From: an uncultured Lachnospiraceae bacterium
GTDB lineage: Bacteria > Bacillota > Clostridia > Lachnospirales > Lachnospiraceae
NCBI GenBank assembly: GCA_947165025.1
Contig: CAMUYQ010000004.1
Span: 117,101 to 181,100 of the forward strand
Direction of reading: 5' to 3'
DNA length: 64,000 bases
Shown: positions 44,688-53,156 of the stretch, piece by piece
How the letters are laid out: every line of letters starts with the position of its first letter
Position numbering within the stretch: the first letter of the stretch is position 1
Position numbers and translations under genes: made by a program
Notes under the pieces: generated by a model
What the model was told of the DNA's origin: nothing
The model's database searches: none
What the model saw: only the letters and a program-made list of their open reading frames with translations

Positions 44688-45877
44688 TTAAAGCGGTAGT
44701 ACTTGAAATATCAGAAAATGAAGCCACGGTGATGACGCATGACGGCGATATCATCGGGATCAGAAACAAAAACTACGACATCGGACAAGAGATCAACATT
44801 AAAAGAGCCTCGGCCGCTTTGTCCACAAAAATCTATAAGTTTACGCCGATCATAGCCGCTGCAGCAGCTGCTGTTGTCATAATAGCAGGCGGCGCCGGAT
44901 TATACTTTAATCCGTACGGAACCGTCAGTCTCGATATAAATCCCTCCATAGAGTATACGATCAATCGGTTTGACCGGGTTCTTGAGGTGAATGGGATGAA
45001 TGATGATGGTAGCGATATTCTCGCCTCCATCAATACAGACAGACTCATCAATAGGAATATAGAAGATGCGGTAGATGCGACGATAGAACAGATAGAAGCG
45101 GACGGATATATAACTGACGAAGACGGAAACTATATTGTCGTTTCAGCTAACACAAAAGAAGAAAATCACACAGATGAACTCCTTGTCAAACTGGACAATA
45201 GGGTAAAGAGTTTTGAAAAGACCGAACCGGTGATCTTTAAAGTAACGGATGATGAGCTTGGTGAAGCGCATAGGCAGGGAATTTCTGCAGGAAAAAAGAA
45301 GATGGTAGATACCCTCGAGGAAGTTTATGGAGAGGACATAGACAGAGAGGAATGGAACAAAAAGAGTGTCAGGGAGATCGTTAAGGAACGTGACAGGATT
45401 AGAAACAAGCCTTCAGAGGAAGAACAGAAACCGATGGATGAAAAAAACATGACACCTGATAAAGGATCAGAGCATTCATATTTTGATGATAATCCGGCTG
45501 AAAAACCGACGGATGAACATGTTGATAACCCGCAGATAGATGCAAATGAAAGTGTTCCTGAGAAGAGATCGGAGAGACCCGAGAATGAATCAGGGCATAA
45601 TGATAATAATGAAACAGTCAGAAAAGAACATGAAGGCAGACCGGAAACAATAGAACAATTCCGTCCGGATGAGTCAGATCAAGGTCTTCAACATGATGAT
45701 CACAATATCCCTGACCGACAGGAGCATCCCGGAGATTGGCAGAGCAGTCCGCCACAGGATGGCAGTAATAACAGCACTTTCCCGGATGTGCATGAAGACG
45801 GAAGGGAGCAGGAAAACATGAGAGGAGATCAGCCGTATGACGGACAAAACACTCCTCCTGATGGTCCGCCACATTAA
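44684..45877 (+). CDS. rsgI: Anti-sigma-I factor RsgI with long disordered extracellular region
   Basis: 397 residues from GTG 44684 (aggagg at 44671). Cytoplasmic RsgI_N domain (VVLEISENEATVMTHDGDII), TM near 58-78 and the conserved YGTVSLDINPSIEYTINRFD extracellular segment. The rest is low-complexity: repeats rich in Asp, Glu, Pro and Asn, and no carbohydrate-binding module. What it senses is unclear. Confidence 0.9.
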   Translation: MIKAVVLEISENEATVMTHDGDIIGIRNKNYDIGQEINIKRASAALSTKIYKFTPIIAAAAAAVVIIAGGAGLYFNPYGTVSLDINPSIEYTINRFDRVLEVNGMNDDGSDILASINTDRLINRNIEDAVDATIEQIEADGYITDEDGNYIVVSANTKEENHTDELLVKLDNRVKSFEKTEPVIFKVTDDELGEAHRQGISAGKKKMVDTLEEVYGEDIDREEWNKKSVREIVKERDRIRNKPSEEEQKPMDEKNMTPDKGSEHSYFDDNPAEKPTDEHVDNPQIDANESVPEKRSERPENESGHNDNNETVRKEHEGRPETIEQFRPDESDQGLQHDDHNIPDRQEHPGDWQSSPPQDGSNNSTFPDVHEDGREQENMRGDQPYDGQNTPPDGPPH

Positions 45878-45896
45878 ATAACTTCTAATAGGGAGT

Positions 45897-46022
45897 TAAG
45901 AAAATGGCTGATTTTGCGGCGTTTTTACATTATTTAAGCATACTTTTGAAAACTGACGGTTTTGACTGCGCGTTTATAATTCGTTCATATCTTCGTTTTA
46001 GGAAATTTGATATAATTTGTTC
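45897..46022 (+). repeat. Dispersed intergenic repeat (R4), with A-B deletion
   Basis: Module A start (aaaatggctgattttg) runs straight into the end of module B (gcggcgttttt), as if TGATTTTG in A and B recombined. Module C is complete with TTCGTTCATAT and TTGATATAAT (TATAAT 46011-46016), the promoter of the esterase gene. Confidence 0.85.
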
Positions 46023-46062
46023 AGAGAGTTTATTCCGATTTAATAGGGAAAGCGGAACAATC

Positions 46063-46896
46063 ATGAATGATTTTTTAAGGGAAAGCTTCAGCTATTCAAA
46101 GATTTTCAAAGAGATCAAAAAAATCGAAAGAAAGATCAATCCTGAAAGAGTAGCTTATGGCTTAGATAAGAATCAGTATTACTATTATTATGAACCGGGC
46201 AAACTATCATCGGATAAGGTCATAATCTGGATTCATGGAGGGGGCTGGAATTCCGGTACACCTGAAGATTTTGATTATATGGGACAATGCATTGGTAAAG
46301 AGGGCTATAGATTCATTTCAATGGGATACAGGCTTTCAACACAGAAGAAATATCCTGCACAGATTGAAGATGTTTGTGTCGGATATAATCATGTAGTCTC
46401 ATATCTGAGGGGAAAAGGAATTGATACGTCAAAGATCATCATATGCGGTCCCAGCGCTGGAGCGCATCTTTCATCAATCCTGACATTTAGCAGAGTGGAT
46501 CAGGAGAGATATGGAGTGGATATTTCTGGCGTAATAGGATATGTAGGTTGGGGAGGCCCTTACTGCTTTAATGAAAAAACTTCTTTTGTGTTAAGACTTC
46601 TTGAAAACCAGCTTTTTCCTAAAGGGTATGACAGAAAACAGGCAGAACCGATTGCTCTTCTGACCAATGATCATATTCCGATGCTGCTAATCCAGAGCAG
46701 ACATGACGGAATTGTGGATTTTTCGTTTGCTGAAAACCTCCGTGATAAAGCACAAGAGCTTGGCATGCAGTGTGAACTCTACGAGGTGACGGATGAACTG
46801 AACACTCATTCCTGGTATACTGCCGGAATATTTGTTATGAGCCGCGAGGAAAATAAGAGTCTTGATAAGTTCTACTCGTGGGTGGAAGATAGATAA
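46063..46896 (+). CDS. Alpha/beta-hydrolase esterase (HGGG type)
   Basis: 277 residues from ATG 46063; the frame is open upstream to 45904 but this would translate the repeat. Oxyanion hole HGGGW, nucleophile GPSAGAHLSS, Asp in SRHDGIVD and His in LNTHSWYT. Carboxylesterase/lipase of the hormone-sensitive type, cytoplasmic. Expressed from the repeat's promoter. Confidence 0.87.
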   Translation: MNDFLRESFSYSKIFKEIKKIERKINPERVAYGLDKNQYYYYYEPGKLSSDKVIIWIHGGGWNSGTPEDFDYMGQCIGKEGYRFISMGYRLSTQKKYPAQIEDVCVGYNHVVSYLRGKGIDTSKIIICGPSAGAHLSSILTFSRVDQERYGVDISGVIGYVGWGGPYCFNEKTSFVLRLLENQLFPKGYDRKQAEPIALLTNDHIPMLLIQSRHDGIVDFSFAENLRDKAQELGMQCELYEVTDELNTHSWYTAGIFVMSREENKSLDKFYSWVEDR

Positions 46897-46936
46897 CTGC
46901 TATCAAAAAGGATGAGACTATATGGGAACACTGCCC

Positions 46937-47250
46937 TCATATGGGCGTGTCAGCCAACCATCTTACAAGATCCTTTATTGTGATCCCTTTGTAGTCATAG
47001 TCCTCATGTCGGGTTCTGGCGATGATAAGTTTCGGATATGCGTCGGGTATAGCGAGCAGGGATCTGGTTTCCCGTTCAAATGTCTTTTCGGATGAAATAT
47101 CATCACTTACTTGGATGTAGAGCAGTTCGCCCTGTTTGCTTGCAACGAAATCCACTTCGTTTTTATAGAGTTTGCCAACATATTTATGTCTGGTGTTCCG
47201 ACAAGAGATATAAGGGTGTCGAGATAATGCTTGCGTTCTATCAGTTTCAT
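46937..47250 (-). pseudogene. Remnant of an AAA ATPase with DUF4143 (COG1373)
   Basis: From 47250 leftward, [20 protein letters not shown] is the standard N-terminus of COG1373 ATPases. The frame then shifts to [20 protein letters not shown] and reads to a stop at 46937, which is the C-terminus. The P-loop ATPase core (about 300 codons) is deleted. Original ribosome site cggagg remains upstream of 47250. Confidence 0.8.
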
Positions 47251-47350
47251 TATATGCAGCCTCCGTTCGTTGAGATCATTGCATCACTATTCCAAAAAAA
47301 TGAAAAGTTTTCAAAAAAATGGAATAGAATCCCTCGAACCGAAGATTTAC

Positions 47351-47392
47351 AGAAAAAGCGTCGCAAATGTTGATTTTGCGGCGTTTCCTTTT
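47351..47392 (+). repeat. Dispersed intergenic repeat, module B only (R5)
   Basis: Hairpin GCGTCGCAAA (47358-47367) and TTTTGCGGCG followed by TTT; loop tgttga. Downstream, 47393-47488 is unique and holds TATAAT (47469-47474), a possible promoter of the lipoprotein gene. Confidence 0.8.
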
Positions 47393-47502
47393 GGCTTGGC
47401 GACTAAAACACATTTTTTTCATATTTTCGACACAAGACTCTCAAAAAATCCCCATATCATACGTATCATATAATAGAGGTGTCGCAGGTAGGAGGATTAC
47501 TA

Positions 47503-49029
47503 ATGAAGACAATACCAATGACAGGAAGAATAGCAGCAGCTATAGTCACAGCAACTCTGATGCTTACCGGATGCGCAGGAGGATCGGTGGATAATGTAAA
47601 GACAGCCCCGCCTGTTGTTTCTGAGGAAGGATCTTTGCCCGGTGATCAGGATAGTGTATCAGTGGGTGCTCCGGTAAATGAAGCCGGAGAAACATTCGAC
47701 AACAACGAGGATGGTGGTCATGCCATAGAGATTGACGGAGATACTGCCGAGTACAGCAAGGCAACCGTGACCAAAACCGGTGATTCTGAAGGCGATGAGG
47801 CTGATTTCTACGGAGAGAATTCCGCAATCTTTGCCACGAATGGTGCGCATCTAACACTTTCCGATATGAACATCACAACAAATGGAACACATGCCAATGC
47901 TGTGTTCTCGTATGGTGAAGGGACGGTTGTAGATATATCGAACTCGACCATAGAGACATCCGGAAACTGCTCCGGTGGTATCATGACGACCGGCGGAGGT
48001 ACAATGAACGCATCAAATCTTACCATACATACAACCGGAAGATCGTCTGCCGCGATCAGATCTGACAGGGGTGGTGGTACTGTTACCGTAAATGGGGGTA
48101 ATTACACGACAGAAGGTCTTGGATCACCGGCTATATATTCAACAGCTGATATTACGGTAAATGATGCAAGCCTTACATCTACAACTTCTCAGGGCGTGGT
48201 CGTTGAAGGAAAGAACTCTGTTACGCTTAATAATGTGGTTCTTAATGCAGATAACAATCAGCATAACAGTGATAAATCGGATGTTTTTGAAGCGATCATG
48301 ATCTACCAGTCAATGTCCGGTGATGCCGCAGAAGGATTGGCAAAGTTTTCGGCAACCGGTGGTCAGATATCAAATGCCAACGGAGATGTGTTCTTTGTTA
48401 ACAACACGGCGACTGACATAACTCTTTCAAAGGTGAATATCACGAACAACGGTGGCGGAGCGTTCCTTCGAGCAGCAGCTGCAGGCTGGGGTAATGAAGG
48501 CTCTAACGGTGGAAAGGTAAACCTTACTGCAACGTCACAGAAGATAGAGGGTGATATGATCGTAGACGATATATCGGTACTTAATCTGTATCTTAAGGAT
48601 GGAAGTGCATTCAACGGTGCGATCAATCCTGAAGGTTCCGCAGGAGATGTGTATGTAGAAATAGCGGACGGATCAAAGTGGACCCTGACCGGAGATTCCA
48701 ATATCAATTCGCTTACATGTGAGGCCAATTCCATTGATCTTAACGGATATACTCTTATGGTGGATGGTAAGAAATATACTGAAGGAACTGCATGTTCCGG
48801 TGAGGCAGTAGAGATCAAATCAGAAGGCGGTGGCATAGAAGGCATGCAGGCTCCACCAGACGGAGATGAGCCGCAGATGGGTGGTAGGGATATGGAACCG
48901 CCAAAGGATGGTGAGAGCCCCTCGAAACCGGATGGCGATCCACCAGCAAAGACCGATGGACAGCCGCCCGAAAAGCCTGACGGAATGGGTGGACCCGGTG
49001 GCGGAAACCCTCCCGATAAACCTGAGTGA
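47503..49029 (+). CDS. Right-handed beta-helix-like surface lipoprotein
   Basis: 508 residues from ATG 47503, taggagga upstream. Lipobox MLTGC. Residues ~60-360 carry short strand repeats rich in Asn/Thr/Gly (HLTLSDMNITTNGTHANAVF; VDISNSTIETSGN; VTVNGGNYTTEGLG), as in pectate-lyase-like beta-helices. The C-terminal ~70 residues are Pro/Asp/Gly-rich (EPPKDGESPSKPDGDPP). Likely an adhesin or polysaccharide-binding surface protein. Confidence 0.8.
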   Translation: MKTIPMTGRIAAAIVTATLMLTGCAGGSVDNVKTAPPVVSEEGSLPGDQDSVSVGAPVNEAGETFDNNEDGGHAIEIDGDTAEYSKATVTKTGDSEGDEADFYGENSAIFATNGAHLTLSDMNITTNGTHANAVFSYGEGTVVDISNSTIETSGNCSGGIMTTGGGTMNASNLTIHTTGRSSAAIRSDRGGGTVTVNGGNYTTEGLGSPAIYSTADITVNDASLTSTTSQGVVVEGKNSVTLNNVVLNADNNQHNSDKSDVFEAIMIYQSMSGDAAEGLAKFSATGGQISNANGDVFFVNNTATDITLSKVNITNNGGGAFLRAAAAGWGNEGSNGGKVNLTATSQKIEGDMIVDDISVLNLYLKDGSAFNGAINPEGSAGDVYVEIADGSKWTLTGDSNINSLTCEANSIDLNGYTLMVDGKKYTEGTACSGEAVEIKSEGGGIEGMQAPPDGDEPQMGGRDMEPPKDGESPSKPDGDPPAKTDGQPPEKPDGMGGPGGGNPPDKPE

Positions 49030-49050
49030 TTCATATTCCCTCTCCTACAT

Positions 49051-49087
49051 ACCCGGTAAAGGTATATCCTTTATCGGGTTGCTTTTT
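49051..49087 (+). terminator. Terminator after the beta-helix lipoprotein
   Basis: ACCCGgTAAAGG...CCTTTAtCGGGT stem (49051-49079), then gcTTTTT. Confidence 0.8.
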
Positions 49088-49120
49088 GGGGCTTATAACA
49101 TAGGTGGATTCGGGCTTGTT

Positions 49121-49320
49121 AAGAATATGACTGATTTTGTTAACTATTAACAGTTTGTTCATAATTACAGGAAAAAGCGTCGCAACCCTTCGCCAGGGAG
49201 CATCTCGCACTTCGTACGAGATATACATTGAATTTGCGGCGTTTTCGCGCTGTGGAAACATAGTATTGAATAATGACGGTTTTACCCCTGTCTTTACAAT
49301 TTGTTTACATTAAAAAAATG
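49121..49320 (+). repeat. Dispersed intergenic repeat (R6), enlarged loop
   Basis: Module A (49124-49166) with TGTTAACTATTAACA. Module B arms gcgtcgcaa (49174) and ttttgcggcgttt-like (49232) are separated by a longer insert that contains its own palindrome, ATCTCGcacttcgtaCGAGAT. Module C is present up to tttacaatttgtttaca; no TATAAT. Confidence 0.8.
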
Positions 49321-49353
49321 TTTGATTTATACAGAAAATATGATATCGTAGTA

Positions 49354-49367
49354 GTGGGATATCCCAC
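49354..49367. promoter_or_regulatory. Perfect 14-bp palindrome, TA operator candidate
   Basis: GTGGGATATCCCAC lies 31 bases before the antitoxin start, typical of antitoxin autoregulation. Confidence 0.7.
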
Positions 49368-49397
49368 AATAACACATTGCCCACTGGAGGTATAAGT

Positions 49398-49646
49398 ATG
49401 CGTTTAGCTATAAAAGAGTATGATGCCAGAATAGATTCCAAGAAGCGGATAACACTGAGAAATACGTCGTTTGAGTATTATCATGTTCAGGAGATGTCAG
49501 ACGGAGTTATCATATTAGAACCCAGAGAACTGACTGTGCCGTTTCAGGTATCGTCAAATACGCTTTCCATGATGGATGAATCCATAGAAAATCTGAAGAA
49601 AGGGAAAGTATCTGCTCCGATAGATCTTTCTGAGTTCGAGGAATAG
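49398..49646 (+). CDS. Antitoxin-like small protein
   Basis: 82 residues from ATG 49398 behind ggagg. Slightly basic N-terminus (RLAIKEYDARIDSKKRITLR) and a beta/helix pattern that recalls AbrB/SpoVT-like or other swapped-hairpin antitoxins. Its stop is 3 bases before the putative toxin. Assignment is mainly from operon context and the upstream palindrome. Confidence 0.6.
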   Translation: MRLAIKEYDARIDSKKRITLRNTSFEYYHVQEMSDGVIILEPRELTVPFQVSSNTLSMMDESIENLKKGKVSAPIDLSEFEE

Positions 49647-49649
49647 AAT

Positions 49650-50027
49650 ATGTACGCTATCCGTTTAGGCGTCCCGGAAATGAAACAATTCTGGGAGGAT
49701 CTTCGTAAAAGGGTAAAATCCGGTAAAGCAAATAAGAATGATAAAGCTCTTCATAAAAAAGTGGGAAAGACTATGCGCATGCTTTCTCAGAACCCTCGTC
49801 ACCCGGGTCTTGAATCTCACGAGATATCCTCATTATCCAAGCGATACGGTATGAAGGTGTGGGAGTCTTATCTTGAAAACAATACTCCGGCGGCCGGAAG
49901 AGTATTCTGGGTATATGGCCCCGGAAGAGGTGATATCACCATCATAGGATTAGAACCGCATCCGAATGATAAGGTGAAGTCATATGACAAAGTCACTCTC
50001 TCGGCAATGGGAGAAACGATAGGTTAA
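49650..50027 (+). CDS. RelE/ParE-like toxin
   Basis: 125 residues, basic. KLHKKVGKTMRMLSQNPRHPGLE-type region (residues ~30-55), VWESYLENNTPAAGRVFWVYG and ITIIGLEPHP resemble RelE/HigB-superfamily toxins, which cleave mRNA on ribosomes; this is a family-level guess. Followed by a strong terminator. Confidence 0.6.
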   Translation: MYAIRLGVPEMKQFWEDLRKRVKSGKANKNDKALHKKVGKTMRMLSQNPRHPGLESHEISSLSKRYGMKVWESYLENNTPAAGRVFWVYGPGRGDITIIGLEPHPNDKVKSYDKVTLSAMGETIG

Positions 50028-50072
50028 GATGGCGCATAAGAAGTTTATGTGTTAAATATCGATAAATACATG

Positions 50073-50100
50073 AAGAACCGGTGATCGTTCACCGGTTCTT
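50073..50100 (+). terminator. Terminator of the toxin-antitoxin unit
   Basis: 12-bp perfect stem AAGAACCGGTGA / TCACCGGTTCTT around tcgt; the T-run (TTTGTG) is short. Confidence 0.75.
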
Positions 50101-50138
50101 TGTGATTATGAGTTGATAAAGAAATCAATTTGATTTAT

Positions 50139-50168
50139 ACTATAAAATACAGTAATATAATTTATAGT
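50139..50168. promoter_or_regulatory. Inverted repeat and promoter upstream of padR-VOC-yjdF
   Basis: ACTATAAA (50139-50146), 14 bases, TTTATAGT (50161-50168). TATAAT at 50156-50161 lies between, so binding would block transcription. Likely site of the adjacent PadR protein. Confidence 0.6.
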
Positions 50169-50184
50169 AATAAAGGATGATGAT

Positions 50185-50724
50185 ATGTCGAACATTGATC
50201 TTATAGTCTTAGGTTGTGTAGCAAAACAGCCTCGAAGTGCATATGATATCCAAAAAGATGTCGAAGAGCATAACTTGTCGGAATGGACAAGGATAAGCAT
50301 CCCATCTATCTACAAAAAAGTATTGAGACTTCAGGAACAGGGGTATATTGCCGGTGATGAGGTGGTCGGAGAACGGTTTGCTACAAAAAATGTTTATCAT
50401 ATAACAGAACGGGGAAGAGAATATATGGAATCCCTTATGACAGATCTTTCTCTATGCCCTCCAAAAGTTTTGATGGACTTTAATGCTGTTGTATGCAATC
50501 TGAATAAGGTTGAGAAGTCAACAGCATTGGCTCTGATCAAAAACATAATATCAGGGATAGAACAATCTAAGCAGTATTATCATTCTTCCCTTAAAGACCA
50601 TACGGATATTCCATTGGTGGGAAGAACTATTATGGAACAACAGGAAAAGGTGTGTGTGACCCTTCTTGAATGGGCACATAATCTATATGAAAGTTATATG
50701 GAGGAATCGGATGAAAAACTATGA
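50185..50724 (+). CDS. PadR-family regulator
   Basis: 179 residues. Winged helix: LIVLGCVAKQPRSAYDIQKD and SIPSIYKKVLRLQEQGYI. C-terminal helical domain. It probably represses its own unit, which contains VOC and YjdF proteins linked with aromatic-compound responses. Overlaps VOC gene by 14 bases. Confidence 0.88.
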   Translation: MSNIDLIVLGCVAKQPRSAYDIQKDVEEHNLSEWTRISIPSIYKKVLRLQEQGYIAGDEVVGERFATKNVYHITERGREYMESLMTDLSLCPPKVLMDFNAVVCNLNKVEKSTALALIKNIISGIEQSKQYYHSSLKDHTDIPLVGRTIMEQQEKVCVTLLEWAHNLYESYMEESDEKL

Positions 50725-51058
50725 CAATTATTTTCTGCCAGTCGATAATATGGAAGACGCAAAGGAATTCTATGGAAAAACCTTGGGATTAAATCTCAAA
50801 TTTGATTTTTCGGATATGGGAATGTCCTCATATAATGTCGGCTCTGAGGAACCAGCTATCATATTGAAGGATAAAAACAAGTTTCCTGAGGCAAAACCGA
50901 CTATATGGTTTGTTGTCGATAGTGTAATGGAAACATATAACGATCTGAAAGCAAAGGGTGTAGAGTTCTTAAGTCCGCCCTTCCGAATTCGCACTGGGAA
51001 TGCAGTAGAGTTTGACGATCCTTTTGGAAACAGACTTGGGATTACAGATTATGATTAA
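50711..51058 (+). CDS. VOC-superfamily protein (glyoxalase/bleomycin-resistance-like)
   Basis: 115 residues from ATG 50711 (ggagg 7 bases before). Two beta-alpha-beta-beta-beta halves: FLPVDNMEDAKEFYGKTLGL and VEFDDPFGNRLGITDYD. May bind or degrade a small toxic compound. Confidence 0.88.
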   Translation: MKNYDNYFLPVDNMEDAKEFYGKTLGLNLKFDFSDMGMSSYNVGSEEPAIILKDKNKFPEAKPTIWFVVDSVMETYNDLKAKGVEFLSPPFRIRTGNAVEFDDPFGNRLGITDYD

Positions 51059-51061
51059 ACT

Positions 51062-51478
51062 ATGGACATGATGAGTGAAAAGCTCGCGGTGTTTTTTGAG
51101 GATCCTTTCTGGGTTGGGATTTTTGAAAGGATATCCGATGGCAAGTTGTCAGTCTGCAAGTTTACATTTGGAACAGAACCCGGAGATTTTGAAGTATGTG
51201 ATTTTGTTCTCAGGCATTACCACGAGTTGAAGTTTAGCCCGACTGCAGATATAGAACTAAAACAAAATGCCGATAATCCTAAGCGAAGGCAGCGAAATGC
51301 TTCGAAGCAGATGTTAAGAATAGGCATTGGAACCAAGTCCCAGCAGGCCCTGCAGATGCAGCGAGAGGAAAAGAAGTTGGAAAGAAAGCAGGTCAGTAAG
51401 GAAATGAGAGAAGCCGAAAAACAAAAGCAGTTCGATATGAAACAGAAAAAAAAGAAGGAGAAGCACAAAGGTCATTAA
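51062..51478 (+). CDS. yjdF: YjdF family protein (DUF2992)
   Basis: 138 residues. FFEDPFWVGIFERISDGKLS, HELKFSPTADIELKQN and the Lys-rich tail KKLERKQVSKEMREAEKQK match DUF2992. In B. subtilis yjdF is controlled by an azaaromatic-binding riboswitch; here control is probably through PadR. No ribosome site; coupled to the VOC gene by a 3-base gap. Function unknown. Confidence 0.88.
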   Translation: MDMMSEKLAVFFEDPFWVGIFERISDGKLSVCKFTFGTEPGDFEVCDFVLRHYHELKFSPTADIELKQNADNPKRRQRNASKQMLRIGIGTKSQQALQMQREEKKLERKQVSKEMREAEKQKQFDMKQKKKKEKHKGH

Positions 51479-51612
51479 GAGAAAAGCGTCGCAAATGTTG
51501 ATTTTGCGGCGCTTTCGCATGATATATGGGATGGAGAGCTTTTTTGAAATCATGAGAGGCCGTTAATGAATTGTTCATATTTCCGTTGGGGATATCTGAT
51601 ATAATTCGTTCA
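51477..51612 (+). repeat. Dispersed intergenic repeat (R7): B + C
   Basis: GAAAAGCGTCGCAAA (51481-51495) and TTTTGCGGCGCTTTC form the terminator. Module C carries ttgttcatatttccgttgggg and TATAAT (51600-51605), the promoter of the CDF gene. Module A is absent. Confidence 0.85.
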
Positions 51613-51651
51613 TAGATATACAATAGGATAATCAATTACGAGGTACCTAAA

Positions 51652-52776
51652 ATGAACGAAACAGTTGATATACGAGAGAAAACCATAGTCAATACAAGTA
51701 TCGTCGGTATTGTTGCTAATGTATTGCTCGCTGTTTTTAAGGCAATCATTGGATTTGCAAGTAATTCCATTGCTATCGTTATGGATGCAGTAAATAATAT
51801 TTCAGACGCGGGCAGCTCTCTTATTACGATAATCGGTACAAAGTTGGCGGGACGTGAGCCTGATAAGAAACATCCTTTCGGATACGGACGAATTGAATAC
51901 CTAAGTGCCATGAGCATATCGGTCATTGTACTGTATGCAGGAATAACTTCCCTGATCGAATCGATAAAGAAGATAATAAACCCCGACACTCCCGACTATT
52001 CGGCCATATCTCTGATCATTGTTGCTGTTGCGGTTGTAGTAAAGATTGTTCTGGGACGATATGTAAAGAGAGTCGGGAAAAATGTCAATTCTTCATCGCT
52101 GATTAATTCAGGTGAAGACGCCACACTTGATTCAATAATATCTGCTTCAACACTTTTGGCAGCAGCTATATTTCTTATCTTTCATATATCTCTGGAAGCA
52201 TGGCTTGGCGCGATTATTTCGATCGTGATCATAAAATCCGGTTTTGAGATGTTGAAAGAGACTATTTCGCAGATCCTCGGTGAAAGAAACGATCCTGATC
52301 TGGCAAGGAGTATCAGGGAAACCGTAACATCATTTCCTGATGTGCAGGGCGCATATGACCTTGTGCTTAACAACTATGGACCGGATGCTTGGAACGGCTC
52401 GGTTCATATAGAAGTCCCGGATACCTATTCCGCAGATCAGCTTGATCAGCTTATACGAACTATTCAGATGAAAGTCTACGCGGAGTATCAGGTCATTCTG
52501 ACTGCTATTGGTGTGTATTCTGTAAATACAAAAGATGAGGACATCATCGAAGCAAAAACGAAAGTAACCGAGATAGTGTTTTCACATCCTCACGTGTTAC
52601 AGATGCATGGATTCTATATGGATAAAGAAAAAAAGACCATGAGATTCGATATAGTCATCAGTTTTGATGCAACAGATAGGAAGACAGTATATAAAGATAT
52701 TCATGATGATGTACAGAAGGAATATCCCGACTATGATTTACAATTAACAATGGATACGGATTTTTCAGAAGAGTAG
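51652..52776 (+). CDS. Cation diffusion facilitator (CDF) transporter
   Basis: 374 residues. Six helices with NSIAIVMDAVNNISDAGSSL (the metal site D-x3-D is present as DAVNNISDAG) and KKHPFGYGRIEYLSA. C-terminal cytoplasmic domain ~80 residues. Exports Zn, Mn, Co or Fe; the specificity is not evident from these residues. Confidence 0.92.
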   Translation: MNETVDIREKTIVNTSIVGIVANVLLAVFKAIIGFASNSIAIVMDAVNNISDAGSSLITIIGTKLAGREPDKKHPFGYGRIEYLSAMSISVIVLYAGITSLIESIKKIINPDTPDYSAISLIIVAVAVVVKIVLGRYVKRVGKNVNSSSLINSGEDATLDSIISASTLLAAAIFLIFHISLEAWLGAIISIVIIKSGFEMLKETISQILGERNDPDLARSIRETVTSFPDVQGAYDLVLNNYGPDAWNGSVHIEVPDTYSADQLDQLIRTIQMKVYAEYQVILTAIGVYSVNTKDEDIIEAKTKVTEIVFSHPHVLQMHGFYMDKEKKTMRFDIVISFDATDRKTVYKDIHDDVQKEYPDYDLQLTMDTDFSEE

Positions 52777-52802
52777 AATTGCTCACTACGAAAATCAAGA
52801 GA

Positions 52803-53116
52803 ACCAGATATTGATCAAATAGAAAGAATATACGACCGTATACTTGATGAAGAAGAGGCTGGAAATGTAATGATAGGCTGGGTAAGAGGCGTCTATCCTA
52901 CCAGAAACACAGCAGAAAGCCAAGGGGTATGGCAAGGCATTTGTTGCGTATTATGAGGATTATGCACGCAGGAATAACTGTTACGAATTGCGTATGGGTA
53001 CGAACGTAATAAATATACGAGCCAGACATATGTATACAAGCCTTGGGTATGATGAGGTCGGAGTTGTAGACTGTGTTTTCAACGGCATTCCGGGGGTAAA
53101 ACTTGTTTGCCTTTAA
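52803..53116 (+). pseudogene. Decayed GNAT acetyltransferase
   Basis: Two in-order pieces in different frames. First: IERIYDRILDEEEAGNVMIG then WVRGVYPTRNTAE. Second: KGYGKAFVAYYEDYARRNN then MYTSLGYDEVGVVDCVFNG, to TAA 53114-53116. A central deletion with frameshift and no start at the front; a GNAT remnant. Confidence 0.82.
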
Positions 53117-53156
53117 AAGTATCTTCTGTAGCGTGTTTATATCTTAAGGAGGGCAT

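Noticed and set aside
45904..46062. N-terminal extension of the esterase
   Set aside because: This stretch is the dispersed repeat and its promoter; ATG 46063 gives a normal esterase start.
51000..51062. yjdF riboswitch
   Set aside because: Only 3 bases separate VOC and yjdF; there is no leader in which the riboswitch could lie.
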